64,000 nt of DNA, from the NCBI RefSeq assembly GCF_036017065.1, contig NZ_JAYXHR010000001.1:434001-498000 (forward strand), read 5' to 3'. The notes beneath the pieces are model-generated. The model saw only the letters and a program-made list of their open reading frames with translations. It did not search any database and had not been told where the DNA came from. Shown here piece by piece: positions 1 to 8,045 of the stretch. The stretch's first letter is position 1. The number at the start of each line of letters is the position of its first letter. The position numbers and the translations under genes are program-made. This stretch comes from Uliginosibacterium sp036017065 (GTDB taxonomy: Bacteria > Pseudomonadota > Gammaproteobacteria > Burkholderiales > Rhodocyclaceae).

Positions 1-117
1 TTGTTGTCTTGCATCCAAGAGGTGCTACCATCGGGCAGATTCTCGGTAATCCGTCACGGTTACCGCTACTGACACAGCGCAGGCAATTGCAAGCGCGTCC
101 AACCAGGGAGGAGAGCG

Positions 118-1071
118 ATGGCATTCGCACTGCTGTCGAGTCGATCCATTGCCCAAGCCGGTGTAAGGCTTTGGAGCGTGCGTCGTATCACCCTCATGAT
201 CCTGGCCAGTTCCGTGCTGGCCGCGGCCGTCGCGTTCGTGGCGGGCGTGACGCTGGGCAAGTACTTTTCTGACAGCGCGCTGGTGCAGGCTGCCTCGTTG
301 AACGCCCGTGACACGGCTGAAGGGCGCTATGCCGTGGAGCGCATGGGCGAACTGGCCGGCAAGCTGGTCCGGCTGGAACAGGAAGCCTCGGTGCTGGGCC
401 GCAAGATCGATGCACTCGAACTGTTTGGCCAGAAGGCCGCAGGCTCCCGGGCTGCCGTATCCGTCCTCCCTGCGACCCTCAATCAAGGCGCCAACACGGG
501 CGGACCGGCCCTGGCTCCGCGTTTGTGTGATGACCAGGCCGCCGGGCAGCCGACGCTGAGCGCAGACATGCAACGCATGGCCCTCCACATGGATTGCCTG
601 ATGGATGCTTTCTCGCTCATCCAGCAGGCGGCGGCGACACGCAGCGTCGCCTACATGAAGTTTCCCAGTCGGGCACCGATCCCGGAAGTGGAGCTCGGAT
701 CGCCCTTCGGTAATCGCAGCGATCCGTTCACCGGCTCGCTCGCATTCCACAGCGGCCTGGACTTCAGCGCTGCACCTGGCACGCCGATTCGCGCGGCCGG
801 GGGCGGGCGGGTGGTGTTCGCAGGCTTCCGTTCGGACATGGGCAACATGGTCGAGCTCGAGCACGGTTCCGGCCTCGTCACCCGTTACGCCCATGCATCA
901 CGGTTGAACGTGCGTGCCGGTGACGTCGTGACGCCCGGTCAGGTCGTGGCATTTGTAGGTTCGACTGGGCGTTCCACTGGCCCGCACCTGCATTTCGAGG
1001 TTTTGCACGAAGGCAGTTTCGTCGACCCGCGCCACTACCTGAGCCTTGGCGAAGGAATGCGCAATGGCTAG
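118..1071 (+). CDS. M23 family (LytM) metallopeptidase, membrane-anchored
   Basis: Likely a periplasmic peptidoglycan endopeptidase, or a LytM-type activator of one. One membrane segment lies at about residues 24-44, followed by a helical linker and a C-terminal LytM domain (about 195-310). The zinc ligands are visible: HSGLD (H211, D215) and HLHFE (H290, H292). The domain therefore looks catalytically intact rather than degenerate. At 317 aa it has the usual length for this family. The ATG follows a strong GGGAGGAG ribosome site. The end overlaps the next gene by 8 bp, and a bactofilin gene follows closely, a neighbourhood commonly seen for cell-shape peptidases. The 117 bases upstream hold no gene that I can see. 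Confidence 0.9.
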   Translation: MAFALLSSRSIAQAGVRLWSVRRITLMILASSVLAAAVAFVAGVTLGKYFSDSALVQAASLNARDTAEGRYAVERMGELAGKLVRLEQEASVLGRKIDALELFGQKAAGSRAAVSVLPATLNQGANTGGPALAPRLCDDQAAGQPTLSADMQRMALHMDCLMDAFSLIQQAAATRSVAYMKFPSRAPIPEVELGSPFGNRSDPFTGSLAFHSGLDFSAAPGTPIRAAGGGRVVFAGFRSDMGNMVELEHGSGLVTRYAHASRLNVRAGDVVTPGQVVAFVGSTGRSTGPHLHFEVLHEGSFVDPRHYLSLGEGMRNG

Positions 1072-1411
1072 ACGGAAGACCACCCGGCTGCTGGCCAACG
1101 CGGATTGCCGTCTGGGTTTGTCGCAACGCCGTTACGGCCTGTGGGTCGGGGTGGCACTGGCGTTTGCCTCGATCAGCGCCTATGCCTACATGCGTCAACA
1201 GCCAGAGCCGCTGGCTTCCGATCTCGCCAAACTGTCGATCCAGCTCAATCAGGAAAACACGGACCTGAAGCAGGCTGTCGAACGTGCCGAACTCGATGCC
1301 CGTCATGAGGCCGCCACGCGCACTGCGCTGGAAAAGCAGATCCGTGATCTGTCGCAGCAGGTCAAGCGCCTGCAGGACGAAGTGGCGTTCATGCGCAGCC
1401 AGAAGAATTAG
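1064..1411 (+). CDS. Small membrane-anchored coiled-coil protein (DUF6776-like)
   Basis: Protein of 115 aa with a basic N-terminus, one membrane segment (about residues 24-43) and a heptad-rich coiled coil to the C-terminus (about 55-112). No enzymatic motif is visible. The start ATG lies 8 bp inside the end of the peptidase gene, which argues for translational coupling; an in-frame ATG at 1046 is possible but less likely. I think it belongs to the family found between M23 peptidase and bactofilin genes in betaproteobacteria (DUF6776), but the family name is from memory. The position suggests a scaffold or adaptor linking the peptidase to the bactofilin filament; this is inference. Confidence 0.75.
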   Translation: MARRKTTRLLANADCRLGLSQRRYGLWVGVALAFASISAYAYMRQQPEPLASDLAKLSIQLNQENTDLKQAVERAELDARHEAATRTALEKQIRDLSQQVKRLQDEVAFMRSQKN

Positions 1412-1432
1412 GTCGCTTTAGAGGGAACAGGA

Positions 1433-1852
1433 ATGTTCGGCAAGAAGAAGCAATCCATTGAAGTCACCAAACTGTCCAGCCTTGTGGCGGACAACATGGA
1501 AGTCGTCGGCGACGTTCACTTTTCGGATGGGCTGCGCGTAGATGGCAAGGTGCGTGGCAGCGTCCAGTGCAAGGAAGGCAGCAAGAGCCTGCTGGTGCTG
1601 AGCGAGCAAGGCGCCATCCATGGCAACGTCACGGCCTACGACGCAGTCATCAACGGTGTGATCGTCGGTGACGTCGAAGTTGAGCATTTCCTCGAGCTTC
1701 AACCCAATGCCCGGGTCAGCGGCAACATCAGCTATCGCCAGTTGCAGATGGATGCTGGTGCGACAGTCGAAGGCCGCCTGGTGCTGATCGGCGAAACCAG
1801 CAGTGCTTCCAACGTCGTCGAGCTGCCCAGTTCGGCAGCGAGCAACGGCTGA
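1433..1852 (+). CDS. Bactofilin (polymer-forming cytoskeletal protein)
   Basis: Protein of 139 aa starting MFGKKKQ, with a short basic tail followed by a right-handed beta-helix of repeating hydrophobic/glycine turns (about residues 15-125). This is the DUF583/bactofilin fold. Bactofilins polymerise without nucleotide into membrane-associated filaments and recruit cell-wall enzymes. The small size and the neighbouring M23 peptidase fit the bactofilin-LytM pairing known from curved and stalked bacteria. The gene begins 21 bp after the coiled-coil gene, with AGAGGGAACAGG in front, and is almost certainly in the same transcript. Confidence 0.93.
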   Translation: MFGKKKQSIEVTKLSSLVADNMEVVGDVHFSDGLRVDGKVRGSVQCKEGSKSLLVLSEQGAIHGNVTAYDAVINGVIVGDVEVEHFLELQPNARVSGNISYRQLQMDAGATVEGRLVLIGETSSASNVVELPSSAASNG

Positions 1853-1865
1853 CGGAGCCATTGCC

Positions 1866-2297
1866 GTGCTGTGGTGGCACTGGATTGCGGCAGGTTTCGT
1901 CCTGATCGTTGCCGAGCTGGCGATCCCGGCGTTCTTCCTGGTCTGGCTAGGGATCGCGGCGCTGATTACCGGCGTGCTGGTTGCCATCCTGCCGCTGGGT
2001 AATGCCGCGCAGGTGCTCGTGTGGGCGCTGCTGTCCGCAGCGCTGGTGATCGCGTGGGTGAAGGTTTTCCGTCGCAAGCCGGACGATCTGGCTATCGGCA
2101 CTGCAGGCGCCGTGATTGGTGAGGCAGGCCTGCTTGTCGGAGATCTCGGGCCGTTCCAGAAAAGCCAGGTGCGATTCCAGCGTCCGGTGCTCGGGTCTGA
2201 CGTGTGGGAATGCGTCTCCGATGTGGAGATCAAGAGCGGTAGCCGGGTGAAGGTCGTTGCCGTCGAAGGAAAGTCCGTTCGCGTCGCAGTGGCATGA
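1866..2297 (+). CDS. NfeD family membrane protein
   Basis: Protein of about 143 aa with two or three N-terminal membrane helices (about residues 3-70) and a C-terminal beta-barrel OB-like domain (about 80-140). This is the short NfeD1b-type architecture, which normally works with a partner such as a stomatin-like (SPFH) protein. No SPFH gene is adjacent here. The start is a GTG (1866) reading MLWWHWIAAG, preceded by CGGAG. The earlier in-frame ATG at 1803 lies inside the bactofilin gene and would add an unrelated hydrophilic tail. The gene starts 13 bp after bactofilin and ends the operon. Confidence 0.85.
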   Translation: MLWWHWIAAGFVLIVAELAIPAFFLVWLGIAALITGVLVAILPLGNAAQVLVWALLSAALVIAWVKVFRRKPDDLAIGTAGAVIGEAGLLVGDLGPFQKSQVRFQRPVLGSDVWECVSDVEIKSGSRVKVVAVEGKSVRVAVA

Positions 2298-2353
2298 GTA
2301 TTCCCAATCGGAGGCGTTCCCAAAGCAACCACAATAATGATTCCTTAAGTTTA

Positions 2354-2375
2354 CATAATCAACATTATGCTTTTT
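2354..2375 (+). terminator. Weak terminator-like hairpin after nfeD
   Basis: CATAAT and ATTATG arms enclose CAAC and are followed by CTTTTT. The stem is AT-only and short, so efficiency is uncertain. It sits between the convergent nfeD and dnaE2 genes; the rest of 2298-2462 holds nothing I recognise. Confidence 0.45.
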
Positions 2376-2462
2376 GCCGTAGACGGCTCAGGACGCTGGT
2401 GGCGAAGGCGCTTCGAACAAGCTCAACATGCGCTGGAACGCGCTCTGGCCCCGTTCTATGAG

Positions 2463-5400
2463 CTAGTGAAAATCCCGGCTGACGGTATTCAGGTTGCCCA
2501 GCCAGGGCGACAGATCAACCAGGCGCTTGGCTACCAGCATCACGACGTTGTTGGCGGATTGAAGTTGGCCGTAGACGCCGAGCAAGTTGGCGCCGATGAC
2601 TTCACGATGCTGTTTTTCCATCAGCCAGGGATGGACGATCACGTTGATGACACCGGTTTCGTCCTCGATGGTGATGAAGACGCTTTTCGCGGAGCCAGGT
2701 CGCTGGCGACACGTGACGATACCCGCGGCGCGGCCCGGCGCCTTGTCGGGTTCCTTGAGTACTTCTGCGTTCGGCCTGAAACGGCGTGCCGTCAGTTTCT
2801 GGCGCAGCAAGGCCAAGGGATGACGGCCCAGGGTCAGGCCGAGGCTGCGGTAGTCGGCGGTAATGTTCTGAGCCTCGCTGGGAGCTGGCAAAGAGACTGC
2901 GGGTTCAGCTGCGGTCGTCGTGGCGTCGAACAGATCGCCCTGGAGTTGCAAGCCGCTGACCTGCCAGGCAGCCTGCCGGCGGTGACCGCTGAGGAATTGC
3001 AAGGCATCGGCTGCAGCGAGCAGCTCCATGTCCGCGGCGTCCAGGCACGCTCGTGCCGCGAGATCTTCCGTATTGGCGAAAGCGCGAACGCCACGCGCGA
3101 TGACGATCCTTTCGGCAGACTCTTGTGAGAAACCGCTGATTTCCCGTAATCCCATGCGTACGGCTGGCCGTCTTGCGGCACGCATGACCAGGCGGCTTCC
3201 CCAGTCGCTATGGCACACATCGACCGGATCGATATGCACGCCATGCCGACGGGCGTCCTGCACCAGTTGGGCGGGCTGGTAGAACCCCATCGGCTGACTG
3301 TTGAGCAAGGCACACAGGAAGGCCTCGGGCTCGTGGCATTTGATCCACGAGGACACGTAGGCCAGTAGCGCAAAACTGGCGGCATGGGACTCCGGGAAAC
3401 CGTATTCGCCGAAACCTTCGATCTGGCGGCAGAGTGCGTCGATGAAGTGTTCGGATATCTCACGGGCACGCATGCCCGTGCGAAGCTTGTCCTTGAATTT
3501 TTCCAGATGACCATGCCGCTTCCAGGAGGCCATCGCACGACGTAACTGATCGGCTTCTCCGGATGTAAAGCCGGCTGCGACCTCCGCAAGCTTCATCACC
3601 TGTTCCTGGAAGATCGGTACGCCCCAGGTACGGCGCAAGACGTCGTCGATGTCCGGTGCGATTTCCTGAACCATCTTTTTCTTGGCATGCCCCTCCAGGA
3701 ACGGATGGACCATGCCGCCCTGGATCGGCCCGGGCCGTACGATGGCTACCTGCACGACGAGGTCGTAGTACTTGCGTGGTTTCAAGCGCGGCAGCATGGA
3801 CATCTGCGCCCGGGATTCGATCTGGAACACGCCGATGGTGTCGGCCTTGCAGATCATGTCGAAGGTGGCCGTGTCCTTGGGTGGAATGCGGTCCATCGTC
3901 CAGCGTTCGCCGCGCCGCACGGACACCCAGTCCAGCGCGCGGCGGATGACGGTGAGCATGCCGAGCGCCAGCACGTCCACCTTCAGCAGTCCGAGCGACT
4001 CCAGGTCGTCCTTGTCCCACTGGATCACTGTGCGCTCGGGCATCGTGGCGTTCTCGATCGGTACTAGTCGTGCCAGCGGCCCGCTGGAGATGACGAAGCC
4101 GCCGACGTGCTGCGACAAGTGACGCGGAAACATCCGCAATTTGTCGGTGAGGGCGATCCATTTGCGTACGCGGGGGCTGTCGGGGTCGAGGCCGATACCG
4201 GCAAGGCGTTCAGGCAACTGGTCGCGCCGGTCCCACCAGGCCAACGAGCGTGACAGCGCGGAAATCTCTGCTTCGCCGAAGCCGAGTGCCAGCCCGACAT
4301 CACGCAGTGCGCTCTTCTTCCGATAGCGGATGACGGTGGCCGCCAGTGCTGCGCGGTCCCGCCCGTACTTGCGGTAGATGTACTGGATGACTTCCTCGCG
4401 TCGTTCGTGCTCGAAATCGACGTCGATGTCCGGCGGCTCATCACGCTCTTTCGAGAGGAAGCGTTCGAAGAGCAGATGGGCGCGCGTGGGGTCCACCTCG
4501 GTGATGCCAAGCGCGTAACACACCACCGAATTGGCTGCCGACCCCCTGCCCTGACACAGGATGCCTTCGCGGCGCGCAAACTGGACGAGGTCATAGACGG
4601 TGAGAAAAAAAGCTTCGTACTTCTTATCGAGGATGAGTGCGAGTTCCTTCTCGATCTCGTGGTCGATATCTACGCCGGTCTTCTTTGGGTCCCGATAGCC
4701 GTTCGGGTAACGGCGCTGCAGGCCGGATCTGATCTCCTGTCGCAGATAGCTCTCCGGGCTGTGTCCATGCGGCACGATTTCCTCGGGATACTCGTAGCCC
4801 AGCGTGCCCAGGTCGAAATCGCAGCGCTGCGCGATACGGGCGCTTTGCTCCAGCAGGTCTGGCGGATACAGGCGGGACAGACGTAATCGTGTCCGCAGGT
4901 GGCGTTCACCGTTGGGGAACAGCGCATGGCCGGCCTCGAACACGGTGGTGTGCAGGCGGATGGCGGTCAGCGTGTCCTGTAGCGGCCGACGGCTGCGCAC
5001 ATGCATGTGCGCGTCGCCACTTGCCACGAGTGGAATGCCGGTGTCTGCACCGAGGCGCTGCAGCGCCTGCAGCTTCGCGGCATCGTCCGACCCGCACAGC
5101 AGTTCGACGGCGATCCACAGGCGTGGCAATCCACTGCCAGGCTCCGGCGGAAAACGCTCGGCCAGCCAGCGTGCGTCTTCGTGGCTGCAATCCTCGCCAG
5201 GCGTCCACAGCGCCAGGCAATCAGGTACGGCGCCGCGCGGCACGATGGTGGTCAGGTCGCCACGGCGCAGGCTGTACTCACCCTTCTCCGAGCGACGGCG
5301 CGCCAGCGAGATGAGAGCCGAGAGATTGCCGTAGCCTTCGCGGTTCTGCGCCAGCAGCACCAGCTTCAGGCCGCAGTCCAGGGTGAACTCGCTGCCGACG

Positions 5401-5666
5401 ATGAGCTTTGGTGTGGGCGGAAACAGCGGTGGTGCAGCCCCCTCCTCCAGGGCCTTCCGGGTAAGCGCCGCTTCTTCCTGGCGGATGTCCTTCAGCATCT
5501 GCCAGGCCTGCACGACCCCGGCGACCGAGCATTCATCGGTAATGGCAATTGCCTGGTAGCGCAACTGGCGTGCCTGCAGAACCAGCTCGCCGGGTTGGGA
5601 CGCGCCGCGCAGGAAGCTGAAGTTGCTGAGGCAATGCAGCTCGGCGTAGTCGGGCAGCGTGCTCAT
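2463..5666 (-). CDS. dnaE2: Error-prone DNA polymerase III alpha subunit DnaE2 (ImuC)
   Basis: Catalytic subunit of the mutasome that carries out damage-induced translesion synthesis. The 1067-aa protein starts MSTLPDYAELHC and has an N-terminal PHP domain, a C-family polymerase palm with the PDIDVDF metal-binding aspartates, helix-hairpin-helix motifs and a C-terminal OB domain. The length is typical for DnaE2 and shorter than replicative DnaE. The start ATG overlaps the imuB stop by 4 bp (ATGA). An in-frame start 18 codons upstream would lie inside imuB and is unlikely. It is third in the LexA-controlled imuA-imuB-dnaE2 operon. Confidence 0.95.
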   Translation of the reverse strand: MSTLPDYAELHCLSNFSFLRGASQPGELVLQARQLRYQAIAITDECSVAGVVQAWQMLKDIRQEEAALTRKALEEGAAPPLFPPTPKLIVGSEFTLDCGLKLVLLAQNREGYGNLSALISLARRRSEKGEYSLRRGDLTTIVPRGAVPDCLALWTPGEDCSHEDARWLAERFPPEPGSGLPRLWIAVELLCGSDDAAKLQALQRLGADTGIPLVASGDAHMHVRSRRPLQDTLTAIRLHTTVFEAGHALFPNGERHLRTRLRLSRLYPPDLLEQSARIAQRCDFDLGTLGYEYPEEIVPHGHSPESYLRQEIRSGLQRRYPNGYRDPKKTGVDIDHEIEKELALILDKKYEAFFLTVYDLVQFARREGILCQGRGSAANSVVCYALGITEVDPTRAHLLFERFLSKERDEPPDIDVDFEHERREEVIQYIYRKYGRDRAALAATVIRYRKKSALRDVGLALGFGEAEISALSRSLAWWDRRDQLPERLAGIGLDPDSPRVRKWIALTDKLRMFPRHLSQHVGGFVISSGPLARLVPIENATMPERTVIQWDKDDLESLGLLKVDVLALGMLTVIRRALDWVSVRRGERWTMDRIPPKDTATFDMICKADTIGVFQIESRAQMSMLPRLKPRKYYDLVVQVAIVRPGPIQGGMVHPFLEGHAKKKMVQEIAPDIDDVLRRTWGVPIFQEQVMKLAEVAAGFTSGEADQLRRAMASWKRHGHLEKFKDKLRTGMRAREISEHFIDALCRQIEGFGEYGFPESHAASFALLAYVSSWIKCHEPEAFLCALLNSQPMGFYQPAQLVQDARRHGVHIDPVDVCHSDWGSRLVMRAARRPAVRMGLREISGFSQESAERIVIARGVRAFANTEDLAARACLDAADMELLAAADALQFLSGHRRQAAWQVSGLQLQGDLFDATTTAAEPAVSLPAPSEAQNITADYRSLGLTLGRHPLALLRQKLTARRFRPNAEVLKEPDKAPGRAAGIVTCRQRPGSAKSVFITIEDETGVINVIVHPWLMEKQHREVIGANLLGVYGQLQSANNVVMLVAKRLVDLSPWLGNLNTVSRDFH

Positions 5667-7186
5667 GCGAATACGCCATGCAGCCACCATTGCCGGCCGT
5701 CGTTGAAGATCCACAGCCACTCGCCGGCATCGTTCACGGCGACGTAGTAATCGCGACGCACATCGGCAAAGTCGTCGACGGTGCTTCCCGGTTTGCCCTC
5801 CTCGTTGATGGCGTCGTCTGCATCCACATCACCCGCAATGTGGTTCCACCAGCCGCTCTCGATGCGTTCCGCGCCGGTCAGTCGCTGCAATTCCGCCCCC
5901 TGGTGCCAGAGCTTGCCGGCGTGCTGGCGCAAGCGGCGTGGACGTGGCAACAACCACAGAGGGCGTGCCGGGCCGGGGCTGTTTGTCTTTCCTTGCCCCT
6001 GTGTCTTGCCCCCTGCCTGATCCTGCGTGAGCGGGCGTGTCGCCATCTCCGGGCGGTGGTCAGCGTTCAGCGCCAGCCCATGCACGGCCTCCTTGCCCAG
6101 GCGTGCGCGCAAGCGTTCGATCACCGGCTCCAGCTCGTGAGCGCCGGCCTGGGCGAACAAGCCGGCTGTGCTGCCGGCGATGACGACTGCATCGCGGGCC
6201 TCCAGCCGCAAATCGGTCACGGCCTCCGGCAGGGTCCAGTTCGCAAGCCTTTCCCGCAGCACGCGTTCCATGCGCGAAAGATCGCGCGTAGCGCCTGCGA
6301 ATGACAGCAGCAGGTTACTGGGCGGTAGATCCTCGTGGAGCATCACCAGCGTGCATTCGTTGATGCCGGACGCGCGTGTGGCCAGCCATCCCGACAGGCT
6401 GGCAAGCAGGCGCCTTGCCGCGAACAACAGCATGGCGGATACGCTCACCTTGGCCGGCAGTTCCAGCTTCTGTTCGAAGTGCTCAGGAAAAGCGAAAGGC
6501 AGGCGCAGGTCAGGCACTTCGCCAAGCGCCTGTGCCAGTTGCAGCGGCAGGCGTGTGCCGAAACGTCTCGCCAGGCCGGAGGATGGCAAAGCGAACAAGC
6601 CACCCAGGTGCTCGATCCCCAGCGCGGCCAAGGTGTCGCGCTCGCGTTGTTTCAGGCCGAGCACGCCGACCGGCAATCGGCCGAGCTGGTCACGCAGGCC
6701 CGCTTGCCCGGCAGCGCCCTCCTCCCCACCTCGCGCCAGCCATTCTGCGGCGAGCGGCGTGGGGGCCAGCCCCAAGCAGGGGCTGTAGCCTTGCTCGATG
6801 GCCCCCTGGCGGATCAGCGCGCACAGGTTTTCTAGTCCATCGAACAGCCGCAGGCAGCCGCCGATTTCGACCAGCAGCGTGTCGGGCCCATCGAAACCGG
6901 AGAGGCTGACATGCGGCGAGAAACCGCCTGCCCAGCACGCCAGCCGGAAGTGGGCGTCGGTTTCGCGGGCTGGCTCCCGTTCGTGGCTGGCCAGATCCGG
7001 CACCAGTCCCAGGGCGCTGGACAGGCGCATGCCGGCGTATATCCCCGCCGCTTCAGCTGCCTCGTTCGCGCAGACCACCACATGCTGCTGCACGCAGGCA
7101 GCTGGCAAGTCGTCCGGGCCGCCAGAGGGCTCGAAGATCTCCAGCGCGAAGCGCGGGAAATGAAGCGCCAGCCACAGCGGGGTCAT
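5663..7186 (-). CDS. imuB: Y-family polymerase-like protein ImuB
   Basis: Mutasome bridging subunit of 507 aa starting MTPLWLALHFPRFALEIF. It aligns in outline with DinB/Y-family polymerases. The position where active Y-polymerases carry the first catalytic aspartates reads LHFPRF, so the usual metal ligands appear absent. This fits the known role of ImuB as a non-catalytic adaptor that binds the beta clamp, ImuA and DnaE2. Both ends overlap neighbours by 4 bp (ATGA), implying tight translational coupling with imuA and dnaE2. A longer open frame upstream overlaps imuA and is discounted. Confidence 0.93.
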   Translation of the reverse strand: MTPLWLALHFPRFALEIFEPSGGPDDLPAACVQQHVVVCANEAAEAAGIYAGMRLSSALGLVPDLASHEREPARETDAHFRLACWAGGFSPHVSLSGFDGPDTLLVEIGGCLRLFDGLENLCALIRQGAIEQGYSPCLGLAPTPLAAEWLARGGEEGAAGQAGLRDQLGRLPVGVLGLKQRERDTLAALGIEHLGGLFALPSSGLARRFGTRLPLQLAQALGEVPDLRLPFAFPEHFEQKLELPAKVSVSAMLLFAARRLLASLSGWLATRASGINECTLVMLHEDLPPSNLLLSFAGATRDLSRMERVLRERLANWTLPEAVTDLRLEARDAVVIAGSTAGLFAQAGAHELEPVIERLRARLGKEAVHGLALNADHRPEMATRPLTQDQAGGKTQGQGKTNSPGPARPLWLLPRPRRLRQHAGKLWHQGAELQRLTGAERIESGWWNHIAGDVDADDAINEEGKPGSTVDDFADVRRDYYVAVNDAGEWLWIFNDGRQWWLHGVFA

Positions 7187-7884
7187 CGCACCAGCTCGAG
7201 TGTTCGCGTGGACGGCAGCGTGACGGACGGTCCGGCAGTGGCCCGCCGTTGCCAGGACACGGGGCGCTCCACGGGCAACAGCAGGCTGTGGTTGCACGGT
7301 GGGCCGCGCCGCTTGAAGACATCCACCCGCAGCCCCTGGCGGGCACCTGCCAGTTGCAGGCGCAGCGGGGCCGGGGACGCCTGACCTGCGCTGCCCGGCG
7401 GGCGGAACATGAAAGCGAGGCTGAGCCGGCCTTCCGCGGCAAGCTGCAGTCGGCGCAGGGATTTGTTGCTGCTCTTCGCCGGCAACCAGGCCAGCAAGGC
7501 GCCTAGCGCGCCACTGGCCAGCAGCAGTTCTGTGCTCCAGGCGATGTCGTCGCCTTCGGCCTCCACGACCAGCAGGCGGGACAGTGGAAACGCCGCAGCC
7601 CAGGCTGGTGCATGGGCCATTGCAGGCGGCGCTACCAGCGCGATGGGCGCGCTGTCTTCCAGCCTGCGCAAGGCAGGCAGCAGCAAGGAGATCTCGCCGA
7701 TGCCCTGCCGTCCGGCCATCAGTTCGATCAGCCCGCCACGCGGCCAGCCACCGCCGGGCAGTTCAGCGTCCAGGTTTTCGAAACCGCTGGCGACCGGCTC
7801 CGTGCCGAGGCTGGCCAGCCGGTCGCCGCGCCAGAGATCCGGGCGCAACAACAGGTTTTCCAGCGGGATCGGGGCAAGGGACAT
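7183..7884 (-). CDS. imuA: Translesion synthesis associated protein ImuA (SulA/RecA-like)
   Basis: First gene of the mutagenesis cassette. The 233-aa protein starting MSLAPIPLENLLLRPDLW is RecA-like in outline: GFENLDAELPGGGWPRGGLIEL resembles the start of a RecA core, but there is no intact Walker A loop. ImuA homologues bind ImuB and RecA and are needed for induced mutagenesis. The chosen ATG lies 35 bases downstream of the LexA box; a TTG nine codons upstream is in frame but has no better ribosome site. The gene ends in an ATGA overlap with imuB. Confidence 0.88.
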   Translation of the reverse strand: MSLAPIPLENLLLRPDLWRGDRLASLGTEPVASGFENLDAELPGGGWPRGGLIELMAGRQGIGEISLLLPALRRLEDSAPIALVAPPAMAHAPAWAAAFPLSRLLVVEAEGDDIAWSTELLLASGALGALLAWLPAKSSNKSLRRLQLAAEGRLSLAFMFRPPGSAGQASPAPLRLQLAGARQGLRVDVFKRRGPPCNHSLLLPVERPVSWQRRATAGPSVTLPSTRTLELVR

Positions 7885-7918
7885 AGCAGGGCGACAAAGC
7901 AAAAGCAGCAAACGAATA

Positions 7919-7934
7919 CTGTGATTTTATACAG
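7919..7934 (-). promoter_or_regulatory. LexA box (SOS box) of the imuA operon
   Basis: CTGTGATTTTATACAG matches the gammaproteobacterial/betaproteobacterial LexA operator CTGT-N8-ACAG exactly, with an AT-rich centre. It lies 35 bases upstream of the imuA start, where LexA would block RNA polymerase. This predicts induction of imuA-imuB-dnaE2 by DNA damage through RecA-stimulated LexA cleavage. Confidence 0.93.
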
Positions 7935-7978
7935 TTATTGCGTGCTTGCCAGTGGCCTTTGTCCTGCAAGGAGCCAGC

Positions 7979-8004
7979 AAGAAAGAAGGCCGGACAAGCC
8001 GGCC
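7979..8004 (-). terminator. Rho-independent terminator of smc-zipA-ligA
   Basis: On the minus strand a GGCCGG/CCGGCC stem with a 5-base loop (7988-8004) is followed by TTCTTTCTT. It sits 41 bases after the ligA stop and just before the imuA promoter region. Confidence 0.8.
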
Positions 8005-8045
8005 CTTTCATCTTCAACAGAATCTGCGGCCTTAGCGCCGCCAGG

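Noticed and set aside
2367..3128. Plus-strand open frame over the 3' end of dnaE2
   Set aside because: Antisense to conserved DnaE2 residues, no homology pattern, no ribosome site.
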